Source of the DNA: Progne subis subis
Lineage: Eukaryota > Chordata > Aves > Passeriformes > Hirundinidae
Assembly: GCA_022316685.1 (NCBI GenBank)
Contig: JAKJHU010000038.1
Span: 355,384 to 419,383, forward strand
Length of the DNA stretch: 64,000 bases
Direction of reading: 5' to 3'
Part shown: positions 13,001 to 28,000 of the stretch, in pieces
How positions within the stretch are numbered: position 1 is the stretch's first letter
Layout of the letters: each line of letters begins with the position of its first letter
Notes under the pieces: generated by a model
Database searches by the model: none
The model's input: only the letters and a program-made list of their open reading frames with translations
What the model was told of the DNA's origin: nothing
Translations under genes and position numbers: made by a program

Positions 13001-16000
13001 TTTGGAAATGTGGTTATGATTTTGTGCTTTGTGGCATGAGATACAATAATATACAGAAAGATAATACCTTAATTTTTTTAACTGTAACACAGTCCTTCCA
13101 CAGCTATAATTTTCTTATGACCCTTGGAAATGGAAATCTTTAGGAATGTTTTTAATTCTCAAGGAGAAAATATTTAGTCTGACATTGATGTTGAAAGACA
13201 TTAGTGTTACTGAAGATTGGTGTTCATGTAGGCGCTGGTAAAATAGCCTTGACTGGTAATGCATCTGCATCAAGACCTTTCAAATGTCAGCACCTCTGTC
13301 TTGTAATGGGCTGATATTTCTCTTCAGTTATTTGTATTTTCTTGCTCAGTCTAATTTTTTAAACATTGACTAATTTTGTTTTACGTTTTTGCTCATAGAT
13401 GCCTCTAGATCTGTCTCCTCTTGCAACACCAATTATAAGAAATAAAATTGAAGAACCTTCAGTTGTAGAGACAACTCATCAAGATAGTCCTTTACCTCAT
13501 CCAGAGTCTACTACCAATGATGAAAAGGTCAGAACCTTTACTTCTCTCTTTTTGGAATTTAATTTTCGACTTTTCTGATGATCCCTAAATTTATTATGTA
13601 AGGTGATAGCCACACTACTTAGCTGGTTGAAAGGAAAGGGTGGTTATATAAGTAACTTGTTCAATTCTTCAGGTAGTTTTGTTCACTAGAATTATTTCTT
13701 TGCTTCCAGCAAAGCCTGAAAGGAAATCAAATTTAAGATTAATGGTATCTTAGAAAAGACTAAAAGTGCTCTTTATTCTTGTTTGTGCATCATCATTTAT
13801 AACAGAAAAACCCCAAGTTTAGTTTCTTTGATTTTATTTTTTCTTTTAAATAATATCAGCAGTTTGCAACTCTTCATGTGTATGTGTTTGTTAGGCCTAT
13901 GTTTTACCAAAAATTATAGAACAGTCTGTCTAAAAGTGATGTCAGGCATTTTCTTCTTTAGAGTTTACCTGAATACTTACAGAAGACTGAGGTATAGTCT
14001 GTCTCTAGAGGATGTTGGAGTCAAATCAGTTTTAGAACTAGAGCTTTAAAGAATAGATAAATGGTTTAATAGTAATGATCACTTCAATATGTGGCTTGCC
14101 ATGTTTTTATCTTACGGAGTTCTCTTGAAGAATAGAAAAGGCAGCAAAAGCAGTGAATTAATTATTTCTAGTCTTACTTCAATAAGTACAAACATTAAGA
14201 GCATAATAAAGCATTGAGATTGTTCTAGTCAATCTTTATGTGCATCTTCAGTGGGCACTGTGTATGAGGGGCTTAGCTGCCTTCTTCCCAGAAATTAGCA
14301 GGACTTTTTAGGTAATTCAAGTAATTCAGATAGGAAGGGACTGTTGGATTTCCTGGTCCAACTTTGTCCTCAAAGGCAGGCTTACTTCTGAGATCAGATG
14401 AAATTGCTCGGTGTTTTGCACAGTCTGATATTGAAACCTCTGGGAGAGAGGCTGCTCAACCTCAGTGCCACCAGGCTGTTCCCGTGGGCAGAATGGTTTT
14501 CTTTGGATCCCCTCTGAACCTCTCTGGTTTTAGCTCTTATACTGCCAGAGGAACTAGTATGAGAACAACCTTAAGTGTGTGACAGAAGCTGAAAAGACTT
14601 TCAATTCAGATTTGTCCTTACTAAGCTTTTCTGTAGTTCATTAGTTAGCAAGGATGAGTAATCATGGGCAATCAAGGCAATCATGCAGTCTCAAAAATAG
14701 TAAAAACATTTTAAAGGAATATATGTAAGGAGCTGTTTGGATTAAGTGAATCATAGTCCAAATCTTAAGTCTTCTTTATTTCAGTGGTTAATTTTTTTTT
14801 TTTTCCTGCAGATACTTACTCCAAGTAATCTAACTTTGGCAGAAGATAGTATTACTGTCGTCATACAATAGTGGTTCAGTATCTCATAGCATCATTACAA
14901 GTGAAAATTCCATCTCAATGCTTGGCAGTGTTTATAAACCTGTCTCAGTGAAGATGTGATTCCGGTGTGTCACTGTGGCAGTGCTGGTGCTCAATGCCCT
15001 TGGCATGTCTGGTTGTAGAGACAGGCTGAGGGTGCTGCTTGGAGTGTACAGCTCAACATGACCTGCAGAAGTTGAGAAGTATGAGCTGTGTTGCTCAGTT
15101 AGATTTTTGTGTTCTCCTTCTACACATGTATTGAAAGAAAGAAGGGATTTTTTCAGGGCATATGTAAATTGTACGTGCCACTGTAACCATTTTGTTGGCT
15201 GCATATATTTTAGTGGCCTTAAATGATTACAGTCTATTAATGTATGTGAAAGGCAGTTCTAATTTTCCTTGTAGATGTCAAAAGAATTCCTTGGAGTCTC
15301 TTAAAAAGGTATGCTTAATTATTTTCCTAGTTTTCTGAGAATTCCTGTTAGGCTTCAGTAAGAGTTGATACTTTGCTTTGAATAGACTGAGATATCATTA
15401 GAAGTGTATACAGTCTTTAAGCCCTAAAGTAATAATAAGGGCTTTCAAACATTATAGTTGTTTATTAACAGTACTTTAAAAGGGCAACCCTCAGAAGAGT
15501 TTTAAAAGTTGCTTAGTTGTTGCCAAGTAGCTAATTGCCTAATTAAATTATTTTAAAACCACTTGTTTTCTTACAGTAAAAATCAAAATACAGTATTGGT
15601 TCCAGCCCTCTACATTTCTATATAAAGAATTTTATGTATTTTTGATAGCATTAGAAAGATTGCATGAAATTTGCTGTTAGATAGAAAATACTTGCAATTA
15701 TGCACATCTGAGAACACTTAAAGTACCTATCCTGTTCTGTAATTTCCCATTCAGTGGGTTTTAGTTTCAATAGGAATTATAGGATTTGGAGAAGTCCTTT
15801 TAAGAAGTCTAGTTTAAGCCACCTTTGGGTGGGCTTAAACTTCTGTCCTGTAAGGAAAGGTAGGTAAAGGTAAGGTCACTTTCACCTAATCTTATGACTG
15901 CAAATTCAACTCTATTTTTCTTGTTCTTTAGCAGAATATATTTACAATTTATTTTATTCCAGACAAAATTTATATTTCATTAGTACAATGCATTAGTGAT

Positions 16001-19000
16001 CAATTACACTGTTGGGCCTATGGCTTTGTTTTTATATGCTTATAACATGTCAGTTTCCCTTGAAGCCGTACTTAAATCTGCAGCTTATGTTTTTGCCACG
16101 TTGTTACAATAACAGGCACCTGCATGCATTTATCAGTGTAGCAAAGAGTTAGTGTAAAAAGGAAGTTGAAAATACTTTTTCAGCTGTATAAACACACTCG
16201 TGAGTAAACATTGTTCTTTTTTAATGGCTGAAGATCATTTCTGATCTTTTAAACAAAGCAAAAATGCCATCTTTAATAGCACAGAAACAATTGTATGTGA
16301 GATTTCCATTTTCAAAATTTTACAGATTTATTTCAGTTTTGTACTTTAATCTTTGACTATTGCTGAAATCTGGTTTCCATAGAACCCTGTGTCTAAAAAT
16401 TTCAGATTGCCCTTTTCCATATAGGTGTTCAGGCCAGGGAGAGGTCCAGTTTTACAGTCAGTATTTATTAGAAAATGCATTAATTAAGCTCCTCTTATGA
16501 ACAGCAAAGAAGTATTGAGAGTGCCATCACTTACTTGCTCACTTGTACGTAGTTACCTGCTTGCAGCAACAGCTGGGAGCCCAATCCCAGCTGCTTGCCC
16601 GGAGGTAGGAGGTGACACCAGTGGCTTCTAGGCAGGGTTCAGAAAGTGCTCAGTCAGGCTGGCTGGGACTCTGAGCAGCCTGATCTAGTGAAAGATGTTC
16701 CTAGCCATGACAGAAGGGATGGACTGGAATGGTCTCTAAAGGTCACTTCCAGCTCCAAGCAGTCTGTGATCCTGTGAAAGTCTTTCCAAGGGTCCATTCT
16801 TTATCAAAGTGTACATATAATCTTGTAGTCTTTGTTTGTGTGTTAGAGCCACCATGATTTTGCATGTTGCCTGAATCGTGCAGCTTGTCCATGCTAGCAC
16901 ACAGATTCAGCTGGTGTTCTGAATTTCCCACAGTCAAGCAGCTCAGTCTCATTTATGTTTTCCCTGTGACTCTTGAATAAGATCTGTAAGATGTTATACC
17001 AAATTCTTTATTTGCAAAGAAGTGTTTAATCCAACAAGATGATTTGGCTTCTTTTTGTTTGTTTCAACAATTCTGTACTGGTTGTCTTCTTTTTATGAGT
17101 GCTCATCTCTAGTGCGAAGTGCAGTGTTCAAATATTATACCTCCGATTGATAATAAAACAATTGCACTTTCCTCAGCACAGCTCGCTGCTATTCTCCAAA
17201 AACTCTCATTCACTGTAAATAGTCTTTTAGGTCCCTTGGGAAAAATTGTGAATGAACTAGGTAAATCCTGATGACAAATCTAGCCTCTGAGCTTTTGGAG
17301 GGAGAAAATTTCTTCATCTAAAGTCTTTTCTTTTGTAAAGCCCACAGTTTGCCAGCAAGCTTACAGTTCTGTGAGTTTTTCAGAGGATCTCACACATTTG
17401 TGCGTTAATATACAAAAAGGCAATCAATCTGCTAAGAGACCTCAGACTTTACTACTTAAAGCATTGGGGATGAATTTTCATAAATGAAGCTTCATTCAAA
17501 GGAAATAATAATCAGTGCAGTCTGTATGAGACAGGTGTAGAGATGTTCTATTTGAATTACGGTTTACCAGCAGAGCAACTAAAGTTTCCTGGTCTTAAGA
17601 ATGTGATTTTATGTGTCATTGATTGCAGTAGCCATTGTCAAAAGAATAACTTGAAAAAAAGCCTGAAGGTAAATTTGAAGTCTGACAATATCAAGGGTTT
17701 CCTGAGAAGGAAGGCACTGGTTATAGTAAGGCCTTTCTGGATTTTCAGAAACAGCAAATACAGGTACAGCGTTCAGTTGATAATGTGCTTTACCTGATTG
17801 CTAAGCTAAGGGCTATAGGGATTTCTGTCTGCTTTTTATTTGCACCTAAGAAAGTTTAATTTCTGTACTCAAGTAATTTTTTCTCCATCGGGATATGCAT
17901 ATATTTTGCAGAGCTCTGAATGTAACATTCCAAGTACTTTTATCACTCCAGCTAGAGAGTTAGAGATACAGGCTTAAAAAAATATTTTTGTCGTTGTTTT
18001 TACTGAACTGTAAATGTCTTGTTTCTCTTGTTTAAATCCAGAACAATGGACTGAAACAGAAATGTACATAAGGACACCATAAAACATTTTCCTTATTCGG
18101 AGTGTGGGTAAACATGATGGTGCTGGTAGTGCCATGGGTTTCTCGGGGAAAAAAAAAAAAAATTAAAATCGGATCAAATCTGAATTAGAAGTAATAAGAA
18201 GTAATGGTAGCCTTAGCATAAATTGAGCCAGGTTTGTCATAAAACTAAAATCACTGTTGTTGAAACAATTTTACTTTGGTGGTTTAAACGATTAATCCAG
18301 AGGGGTTTTTTGAATATTTTTAATTGTATAACTGATTCTATTTGCATAATGTTGCAGAAATTCTGATTTGTTCCATCAAACTGCATTCATTTAACAGTTG
18401 GAATTAGTGGTCTGTAATTGTATTTTGCGAACTGATGAAGCTTTATTTTTCCTCAGGAAGTGTCGCTGCCGCAGACTGCACAGCCTACATCAACAATAGT
18501 TCGTCCAGCATCGCTGCAGGTTCCTAATGTACTGCTTACAAGTTCTGACTCAAGTGTTATTATTCAGCAGGCAATACCATCACCAACTTCCAGTACTGTT
18601 ATCACCCAAGCTCCATCATCTAACAGACCAATAGTGTAAGTTAATAAATCTTAATAAAACATTTTCTTGCAGAATTTGAAAGTCTGATTTACTTTCAGTT
18701 ACTGTTTCTGCAGTTAATATATGAATTTGAGATGCTTTGGTGTAATGTGGTGCTTTACTACACATGAAACATTGGACTTTCACTACATGTGAGATATAAT
18801 GTCATGTTCTCCACATCACTAAGTTCATATTTTTGATCACCAAATAAATATTGCATTACACCTGTAAAGAAACAAAGCAATTTAAAATAATATATAAACT
18901 TGTTCTCTTCTCTGGATAAGTTTTCTTTTATATAGTTCATTCCTTTTTCAGTCCAGTTCCAGGTCCTTTTCCTCTGCTGTTACATCTTCCTAATGGACAA

Positions 19001-22000
19001 ACCATGCCTGTTGCTATTCCTGCATCTATCACAAATTCTAATGTGCATGTCCCTGCTGCAGTTCCAGTAAGTAAGCATGATGCTATATTAATTTGAAAGT
19101 GGAACAGATTTGCATAAGTGCAGCATAGAACTTAGTTTTAAGCACCTTGATAGCTGTTTTGGCTTCAGAGGGTAGTGCTGTCAAATGCTCTCTATTATGA
19201 TAACATACTCAGGTTTTCTTCATTTTTATACTTTATCTGGTCAGCTTGTTAGACCTGTCACCATGGTGCCTAGTATCCCAGGAATCCCAGGGCCTTCCTC
19301 CCCACAGCCAGTGCAGTCTGAGGCTAAATTGGTAAGTGAAAAACTCCATTATTCCTCAAGAAGAATAACTTGAGAAATTAATTAAATTCTATTGCTTTTT
19401 AAAACAGCTTTAGGGTTTTTTTTATTAGTCTAAATTCTACAAGTACAAATTAAATAAAACCAGAAAAATAACAGCTGCATTTATTTTACAGTTCTTTCCA
19501 ATTCCAGCCTATGTTAGTTTTGTTCTTAATGGCCATTTTGATCTTATTTTTAGTAATCCTTTTAAATAAACTAAATTTCTCACTGAACTCCTTCTTACTT
19601 CTTGTATCAGAGGATCAGAAATGCTAACTGGGAGAAAGACAAGATTAGTAGCACGTGAACATTTCCTTCAGAGAAGCAGAATGTTTCTTCCCAAAAGAAT
19701 GATATTACTTTAAAAACTAAGAAAAATATGATTTTTAAAAATTATTTTAGAATCTCAACTGAATATAGTCTATCTGGCAAGAGTTTTGCAATTAGATATG
19801 TAGTACTTACGTAGTTAACAAATTATTCTGTGTGGAGGTGGTTTCTGTTGTGTTGGGGGAGATGAGAATTATTTGGAAAATGTCTAAAATGAGAAAAATT
19901 GGTTCTGTTCTTGTTTGATTGAGAGGGCTGTTCTTTTTACTTAATATTAGTGACCATTTCTGGTTGTAATTTGAGTTAATCAGTTTATTGAAATATTTTG
20001 TGCAGCATTAGGCAGTTGCTTCTCTTTTTTTCTGTCTTGTTTGTTCCAACTGTTCTAAAGCAATAGAAATTCTATTATTAAACAATAATTAACCCATGTA
20101 TATATTTACAAGATGCCTCCATAAACAGTGTCTATCCTGTGAAAGTGTTCCTTTTCCTTCAGCTCTTACTTTGTGCTAAAAGAGAATCAGGAACACCTGC
20201 TAGGTAAAACACATTTTTCTGCATTGATACTGGTAAGTGGGAGGATGCCCTTAACATTCTCAGATATCTCATTTCTCATGATCGAAACCTGTGGGCTTTC
20301 TTTTCTTACTTGTTTTTCTCTTCTCAAGCCACAGTATGAAAAACAGTGAGTCTGGTTTTTCTGGAGTAAAGGGATTCCAGTAGAGTGAGCACACCTAGAC
20401 CACATTCACCAAATACTGAAACTACTGTGGAGAGGTGCATTGACTGCTTAGTGCTGTCAGGTCTTCCTTCATTTCCCTGCTCTGTTGAACACAGTGACTT
20501 TTGAAATAGTATAGAGGAGGACATAAGGGAGGAAGGTCTGTTTCTGTGCATCCTTGCCCCCCTAGGAAGGGGAAAAGAAATCTTTTAATACCTCAGAAAA
20601 TACTTAAATGTAACTAGCTCTTACAAAATTAATTTAGCTTAAATCCAGGAGAGAAGGATGTAAAGAAAGTGAAAACAAGAACTGTTTTCTCAGAAACTGA
20701 ACATTTTTTAGAGTCAGGAGACTCATGCTCTGAATTCTGTTTGAAAATCAGGAGGAATTAGTTCCCAAGTAATTTTTTAGATGGGAAAGAAATTAGGTTT
20801 TTAAAGTTATTACTGAGTGATTTGCTCTTAGAATGATTTAAAGGTGGGAAGGAAATTCATGTTTGTGGTGAAGACTTTGATCTCACATTGCAAGAAGCAA
20901 TCACTCAAATGCAAAGGAAAACAAAGATCATTAGACTTAAAATTTAACAGTCTCATTAGCCTTCTCGTTACAATTTAGCTAATATATGCACTTCAGTGAT
21001 TGCTTATCTTTTTTTTTTTAAGTGAGACTATAAAAAGGGTATTTGCAGTATTTCCTTCCCTTGTTAATATGAAGCATGAGCAGAATTCAAGAATATCAGA
21101 ATTATGTATATTTCTTACTCTCATTTACTTTTATATAGTGCCTATTCACAAAAATGAAAAACTTAATTTCTTATCCCTCTGAAAGTAAAAGCAATTTAAT
21201 GAGAAACTTAATGTTTATGTAGAAGAAGCCTCCAAGAGTAAGGCTAATTCACTGTGCCATGGGATGCATTGTTGGCAGATATGTGATGGTTTATTAACTG
21301 CAAAGTACAATTTAATTTTTCAAATTTAAATCTTTGTGATACCAAACCCTTTCCTTTCACGTCTCTCTTAAAAAAAAAATTGCTTGCTGCATACTAAATT
21401 CTGTGAAGGTCTGCGAAGCAGGTTTTTTTTTCACCTGTGTTCCTGATTAAGCCAACAGAAGACAATACTTAGTTTTACAGCTCCCTTTTCATTTTGTTAA
21501 TGGTACACATTTAATGTTGAAATACAAGCTATTACACTAAAATTTAACAAATGAGCAGTGTATGTTTCATGTATTAATGGGATACTGCAATTTATGGGTT
21601 TATTGGTATGGTTAAGTTGGCTGAACACTGTGAACACGTCCTGTGTCCTTTTGCCTGTTATGGCCACATTTCTTCTTCATGTTGGGAGGCAGCTGTGAAG
21701 GGCAGAGGAGTCCAGGATGTCCTTTAAGAAGTAAATAATAAAGGTGCAGGAGCAGGCTGTCCCCACGTGCTGAAAGATGAGCCAGCAGTGAAGATTGGCC
21801 TGGCTGAAGGGAGAGCCTTGGCTGGAACACAGGAGAAAAAGGGAAGTGTGTGACCTCTGGAAGGAGGAGCAGGCAACTCAGAAGGACTGTTAGGAAGTTA
21901 TGCAGGGCCAAAGCCAGCTGAAACTTAACCTGGTTACTGCTCTAAAAGACAACTAAATATATTTCTGTAAGTACATCAGCAACAAAAGGAGGTCTAAGGA

Positions 22001-25000
22001 CAATGTCCATCCTCTATTGGATATGGGGGAAACATAGTGACAAAGGATGAGCTGTAAGCAGAAGTAATTTAAGCTTTTTTTGCTTCAGTTTTAATGGTAA
22101 GCCTAGTTCCTCTCTGGGTACCCAGTCCCTTGAGCTGAAAGACAGGCATGTGGAGGAGAGCAAAGCCTCTGTAATGCAACCTGGCTACAGCACTAAGGCA
22201 CACCAAAGGTTATGGGGCTGGATGGGATCCCGGGGGTGCTGAGGGAGCTAGGGAGAAAGCTCAGCAAAGCCACTTTAAATCATTTACCAGCAGCCCTGAC
22301 TAACTGGGGAGGTCCCAGCTGACCAGAGGTCAGTAAATACAATGCTCATCTTCAGGAAGGGCTGGAAGGAGGATCCAGGGAACTCCAGGCCTGTGAGTTT
22401 GACCTTCTGTGCTGAGGAAGGTCGTGGAGCAGATGATCTTGATCATCATAGTGCACACAGAACAGCCAGGATCAGATCCATCCGGTGTGGATCTATGACA
22501 GGCAGGCTGCTTGACTGACCTGCTTGGCTTCTGTGACAAGGTGACCTAGTCAGTGGATGAGGAAAATGCTGTCGGTGTTGTCTACGTGGACTTTACTAAA
22601 GCCTTTGACAGTGTTTGCCACAGCATTCTCCTGGGGAAACTGCTCATGGCATAGACAGACATAGTCTGCTGGGTAAAAAAACTGGCTGGATGGCTCAGTC
22701 CAAAAAGTGGTGGTAAATGGAGTTAAGTCCAGTTGGTGGCCAGTTACAAGTGGTGTTCCCCAGGGCTCAGTGTTGGGGCTAGTTCTGCTTAGGATCTTTA
22801 TCAATGGTCGGGATGAGGAAACATGGTGCTCCCTCAGTCAGTTTGTCAATGGCAGCAAGCTGAGCAAAAGTGTTAGTCTGCAGAAGGGTAGGAAAGCTCT
22901 GCGGAGGGACCTGCACAGGCTGAATCAGTGGGCTGAGGCCATGTGTATGAGGTTCTCCATGCTGAAACACCGGGTCCTGCACTTGAGTCACAACAACCCC
23001 AGACAGAGCCACAGGCTGCAGCAGGGTGGCAGGAATGCTGCTTGTTGGAAAAGGACCTGGGCGTGCTGGTCAGCAGCTGGCTTAGTGAGAGCCACAGTGG
23101 CCAAGAAAGCCAGTGGCATTGTGGCTTGTATCAGAGTCAGCAATAGTGTGACCAGCAGGACCAGGGCAAGGACTGTTCTTGGTACTTGGCAGCGGTGGAG
23201 ACACCTTGAGTCCCGTGTTCGGTTCTGGGCCCCTCTCTGGGAAGACAGACACTGAAGTGCTGGAGCATGTCCAGAGAAGGGCAGTGGAGCAGTGAAGGGA
23301 CTAGGGAGAAAGTCCTTTGAAGAGTGGCTGAGGGAGCTGGGGCTGTTTAGCCTGGAGACAAAGAAGCTCGGAGGGACCTTCTTGCTCTCTACAGCTACCT
23401 GAAAGGAGGCTGTAGCCAGGTGGGACTTGGCCTCTTCTGAATAGCAGGTTGATAGAACGAGAGAAAACAGCTTCAAGTTTTACCAGAGTAGGTTTAGATT
23501 GGATATTTAAGAAAGATTTCTTCTCGGAAAGGGTTGTCAGGTATTGGAACAGGCTGCCCAGGGAAGTGGTGAAGTCACCATCCCTGGAGGTGTTTAAATG
23601 ACATGGAGATGTGACACTTAGGGCCATGGTTTAGTGGTGGACTTGGCAGTTCTGGGTTAATGGTCAGACTTGGTCTTAAAGGTCTTTTACAGCCTAAACA
23701 ATTTTGTGAACCTATGAGGTCTATCAGCATGGTATTCTTTGTGTGTTTTGAACGAAAAGCCAGGTGAAGAGGTGAAGCTGTGATGTTCCCTTTACAGCAT
23801 TCCCAGGAGTATAGGTATTTGGAGTTGTTTTGCTGTTGCTTTATTTTTCACATATTATTTGAGGAAAGTTTTTGTTGTTCTTTATAGAAAGACCTTGCGG
23901 TCTCAGAATTTTTTCATATTGCATTATAAAATGTAAGAATAGAATATGTAGCAAATACAAAAACAGTACAGGAATAGATTGCTAACTAACTTCCCTAACT
24001 TCCTTGGATATTTAAGTAAGCATGATACTGCATGGGATGTAGAGTTTGGAAAGTTAATATGGTTTATTTTTATTTGTATCTCCGAAGGGTTTTATCGTAC
24101 CTGGTTTTGGCAGTTGTGTTTTGAACCTCTCCTGTATTGAAAGACCATACTTACTGTTAGTGTTCTGCATTTTCTGCTATTGTTCCACAAAACTATTTCA
24201 AAGTATTCTAAGTTGACACAGATGTAATAACTTCAGAGGTTGGGTAAAATTCCTGAAGAACTGGTTGTAGTAAATTTAATGTGAAATAGCACCAAGTTGT
24301 TGAATTGTTTTCAGATCTGGAGCTGTCCTGTGTAGGAAGGTACAGCTCTTTTTTTCAGATCAAATACCTGGCACAAACCAGGCCCTTTCTTTTGTGCTTT
24401 AGGCCTTTGCAGAGGCTATTTCTGCATTTTTCAAGGAGCTAACGCATTTTAGAGTTTTATAGTAAGAAAAGAACTTTATGCTCTGATTTCATTCCTCATT
24501 GCAATTATTCATTTCACTCTTACTTGCTTACAAAAGGCTGCTGTTGTGTAGACTTATTTTAAAAGTGAACATGAGAAGTAGTTAGATAAGTCAGATTAGA
24601 GATTGTAGTGCTTTTGTTTCCTGATGCTCTGACATTTAAATATGAATTTTAGTAACTTCATTTCTATATTTTTATTTACACGAGAACAACACATTTTTAT
24701 TTTGATGAATACCTGTTGTTCCCTTACGAGTTGCCAAATTGTACAAAGAAGAAATGTATTTCTTCTTTATAAGTTTGTGAATGAACTGTAGTAAAACAAA
24801 TTGATGTTTTCATTTCTAAAATCTGAAACTTAAAATAACTGACAGGAGACACCTTTGGTAATGGACATAGGATGCCTTCCTATAGCATAGTTAAATTTTT
24901 TCTTCAGCTGTCCTAGTTGTGAAACCTTTTAATGTTAAAGGAACTAAGGTACTTTCTGAGAATTTTTTCCCACAATGGACAGCTTTTGGAGATTTCTTAC

Positions 25001-28000
25001 CTTTGCAAATAGTCTCTCTTATGGCATTTGAAAGGGTTTTTTATTAGGGTTTCCAGGTTAAATGCATAATAATCAAAACTGTGTATTTATTTCTATTTTT
25101 GATAAAGCTTTCAGTCCTTCAGCATGGCAGTTTTGGTTCTTGATGCAAAGCGAGTTACTGAGATGTCACCTCTAGAACTCTGTTCTTTGCTGAAACGGTC
25201 TTTTCTCTGGTTACTGCCTGATATTAAAAGATTGTATGAATTCCACAGAGAACAGTTGTATGTGGGAACAGGTTCACTGAGTGAAATAGCAGATGGAAAA
25301 ATGTATACCAACTCCAAGGACTCATAACTGGGAGGAAAAAATAGTCATAAAAGAAAGGAATACGTAGAAGTGATGAGAAATTTTAAAATTGTCTCTGCAG
25401 TGAGCCAAATCCTTATGATTGGTGGCATTATTACAGGAGCCTTTCAACTGAAGTAGTTGACATTAAGTGAAAGAGTGCATGATCTTAGGGTCTCTTTCAC
25501 TACAGAAACATACACAGTGTTTTATCTGTTTCAGTGCTGTGGGAGAATTCTATGAAATCAGACTGCATTTAAATTTTATTGCCCCAATATTGAATTTATT
25601 GTAGTGAACAGAGCTGGTCCATTCACACCTGTGAAAGGCGCTGTTACCATAGTTTTGAACATTCTTGGATCCTTTTTCTCTACTGCTTGTAGAACTGAAG
25701 TGAAAAATGACTAGCGAATTTATTCAGACACAAGTTTGTCTTTTATTGCTATTATTTTGAAAATATTCTTATATCTTAAAGCAAGAATGACATTCAGTAG
25801 GAGTAAAATTGAGTTTCTGATTTCTGTGTCACAGTTAATATAAATTGTCAGTTTTTCTGACATGATTCCATGTTTGTCAGTATGCTAAAGAAACATAAGC
25901 TTTCACATACTTAAGTAAAATCACACGCATATCTGCTTTGTGGTATTTTAGAGAGGCTTAAAATAGATGCAATAACTGTCTTTAGACCAAAACCAAGTAA
26001 CAACAAAAAACTCAAAACCCAAAAAACCTTTCCTCACTAAGATGAGGATGCATGATTCTAAATAACTGTAGAATTGCTTTTGATAGTTTTTATGAGAAGA
26101 TCTGTAATTGTATGCTTTCTTTGTATGAAACATGAGCCTTGAGTTGCAGCTGTAAAGCATCCTTTTGGAGTGTGCAGCTTGTGGGTGCAAACTTAGCATT
26201 CAGACTCTTCAGCATGGATTCCAGAAGTTTCTGAAGAATTTCAAAATTGCTTTGATATGGAATGTTTCCTTCGGTCTCCTCCTTCCCATGCAAAACTTTT
26301 TGTCACAATCTGAAAAATACCTTGCACTCAGTAGGCAACCAGTAGACTTTTTGCAGGAGGTTTCTACTGAGAAGTGACAGAGGGCAGCTTGGCAAATGTT
26401 CAGGAACCGACATTAGCTTGCTGGAGCCCGGCATGGGACCTTGTGTTCAGCAGAATTCTTCTGACCTGTCTCTCCGCATGCCGAGCTAATCAGCAAACAC
26501 CTAATGAGCCTACTCTAAAGGAACAGACCCTCTCACAACCTACTTCATTTTCATATGTTCTCTGGGGGTGGAGAGACAAGACTTCATAAGGACTGATGAT
26601 GCTGCAAAGACCACAATAATGATAATTAACTTGCTGAATTTAGAAGATTATGCTGTTAATTAGTTGCGAAATAAAGATAAGTAATAGAGGAGCAGATGGT
26701 AGGATAACACCCAGGAGAAGGAGGGTTATTACTCTGATGAGCTTTTGTGGCAGATATGAAATATGGATCTAAGTTTTTCACAAATTGTTTTTGGAGTATA
26801 TTATCTTGTTTCTGTGAGCTCTTGATGGAATGATCTAGTCCTACCGAATTTTGACAGATGTGGTGAGGATTTGTTTTCAAGGATATACATGAATGATAAA
26901 ACCTTGCTAATCAAGATTTTAAAAGCTATTAACCTATCTGCAAATACCAGTTTTAGTTCGCCTATAACCAAACGGTATCAAAAAACATGGGTTATCATCA
27001 AGTTTCCCCACATAAAAATGCTTATATACATTTATTCTAATATATGTTTCTGTATTCTTGATTGTTAAAAATGAGATTATCATTGAATTTGGGGTAACTG
27101 TCTCCCTACTCACAAGAAGCACAACGTATGTATAGTATTACCTTTTAAAATATGAAAGCTATTAAACACACGAACTAGAGATCTCCTTGTCAAAATCTGT
27201 GAGTATTCCTCAAATTTTCACATTATGTTTGTATTTGTGGATAATTTAATCCTAACTACTTTAAATTTCAATTTTTATACTTTATAATACGAATATATAA
27301 ATCTAATTATTTCCTATTCTTGTTTCCATAGTACATTACATTTAACAATGTAATTCTCAAAAGGAGTTTGTTTATTTATGAATTTACAGGATATAATGTT
27401 TAAATGTTAGCATTACAGTAAGTAAAGTCAAGTCCAACTTTGTTTGCACGTCCCAGTACAAACTCATCAGTTACCATAATGGGCAAAACAGGCTCATCTT
27501 GAGGATATCAATTTCATTTATTACCAGTCACGTCTGACTAGGATAATACACCCAAAATTTAAAAACGCCTCCCCCACCTTCCTTCCTGGGCTAAACTCTA
27601 CCTCCTGCCCCTCAGCAGGAAGGGGAATGGTGGTTATGGTTCCTTAGACATGTCTGCTGCTCCTTCCTCTGCTTGGGGAGGACTCCTCTCACTCTTCGCA
27701 GAATGACAGCATGGGCCAAGTTGGAAGGGAGCACAGTGGTCATCTGGTCTAACTCCCCTGTTCCAGCATGGACCATCCTGGAGCACATGACACAGGGCTG
27801 CATCCAGCGAGTTCTTGGCTGTCTCCAGTGAGGGAAGCCTCACATCCTCTCTGTGCAATGTGTTCCAGTGCTCACTCACCTGCACCGTCGAGTTCTCCTT
27901 TATGTTCAGGTGGAACTTCCTGTGCATCAGGTCCTGCTGTTGCCTTCGTCCTATTGCTTGGCAACACTGAGCAGAGCCTGGCTTCAGTCTCTTGACCCCC

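Larger units (their letters stand above)
13528..18456 (+). other. ATF2: ATF2 intron (4.9 kb) with two CR1 remnants
   Basis: Holds an antisense CR1 fragment (about 14,325-14,560) and a sense CR1 3' end (about 16,660-16,780), plus a 15-base A run near 18,149. Otherwise it is AT-rich with no recognisable gene. Confidence 0.85.

Noticed and set aside
22707..23255. 182-codon frame as a host gene
   Set aside because: It carries GVPQGSVLG and neighbouring motifs of CR1 reverse transcriptase and lies inside a continuous CR1 element with disrupted frames around it.
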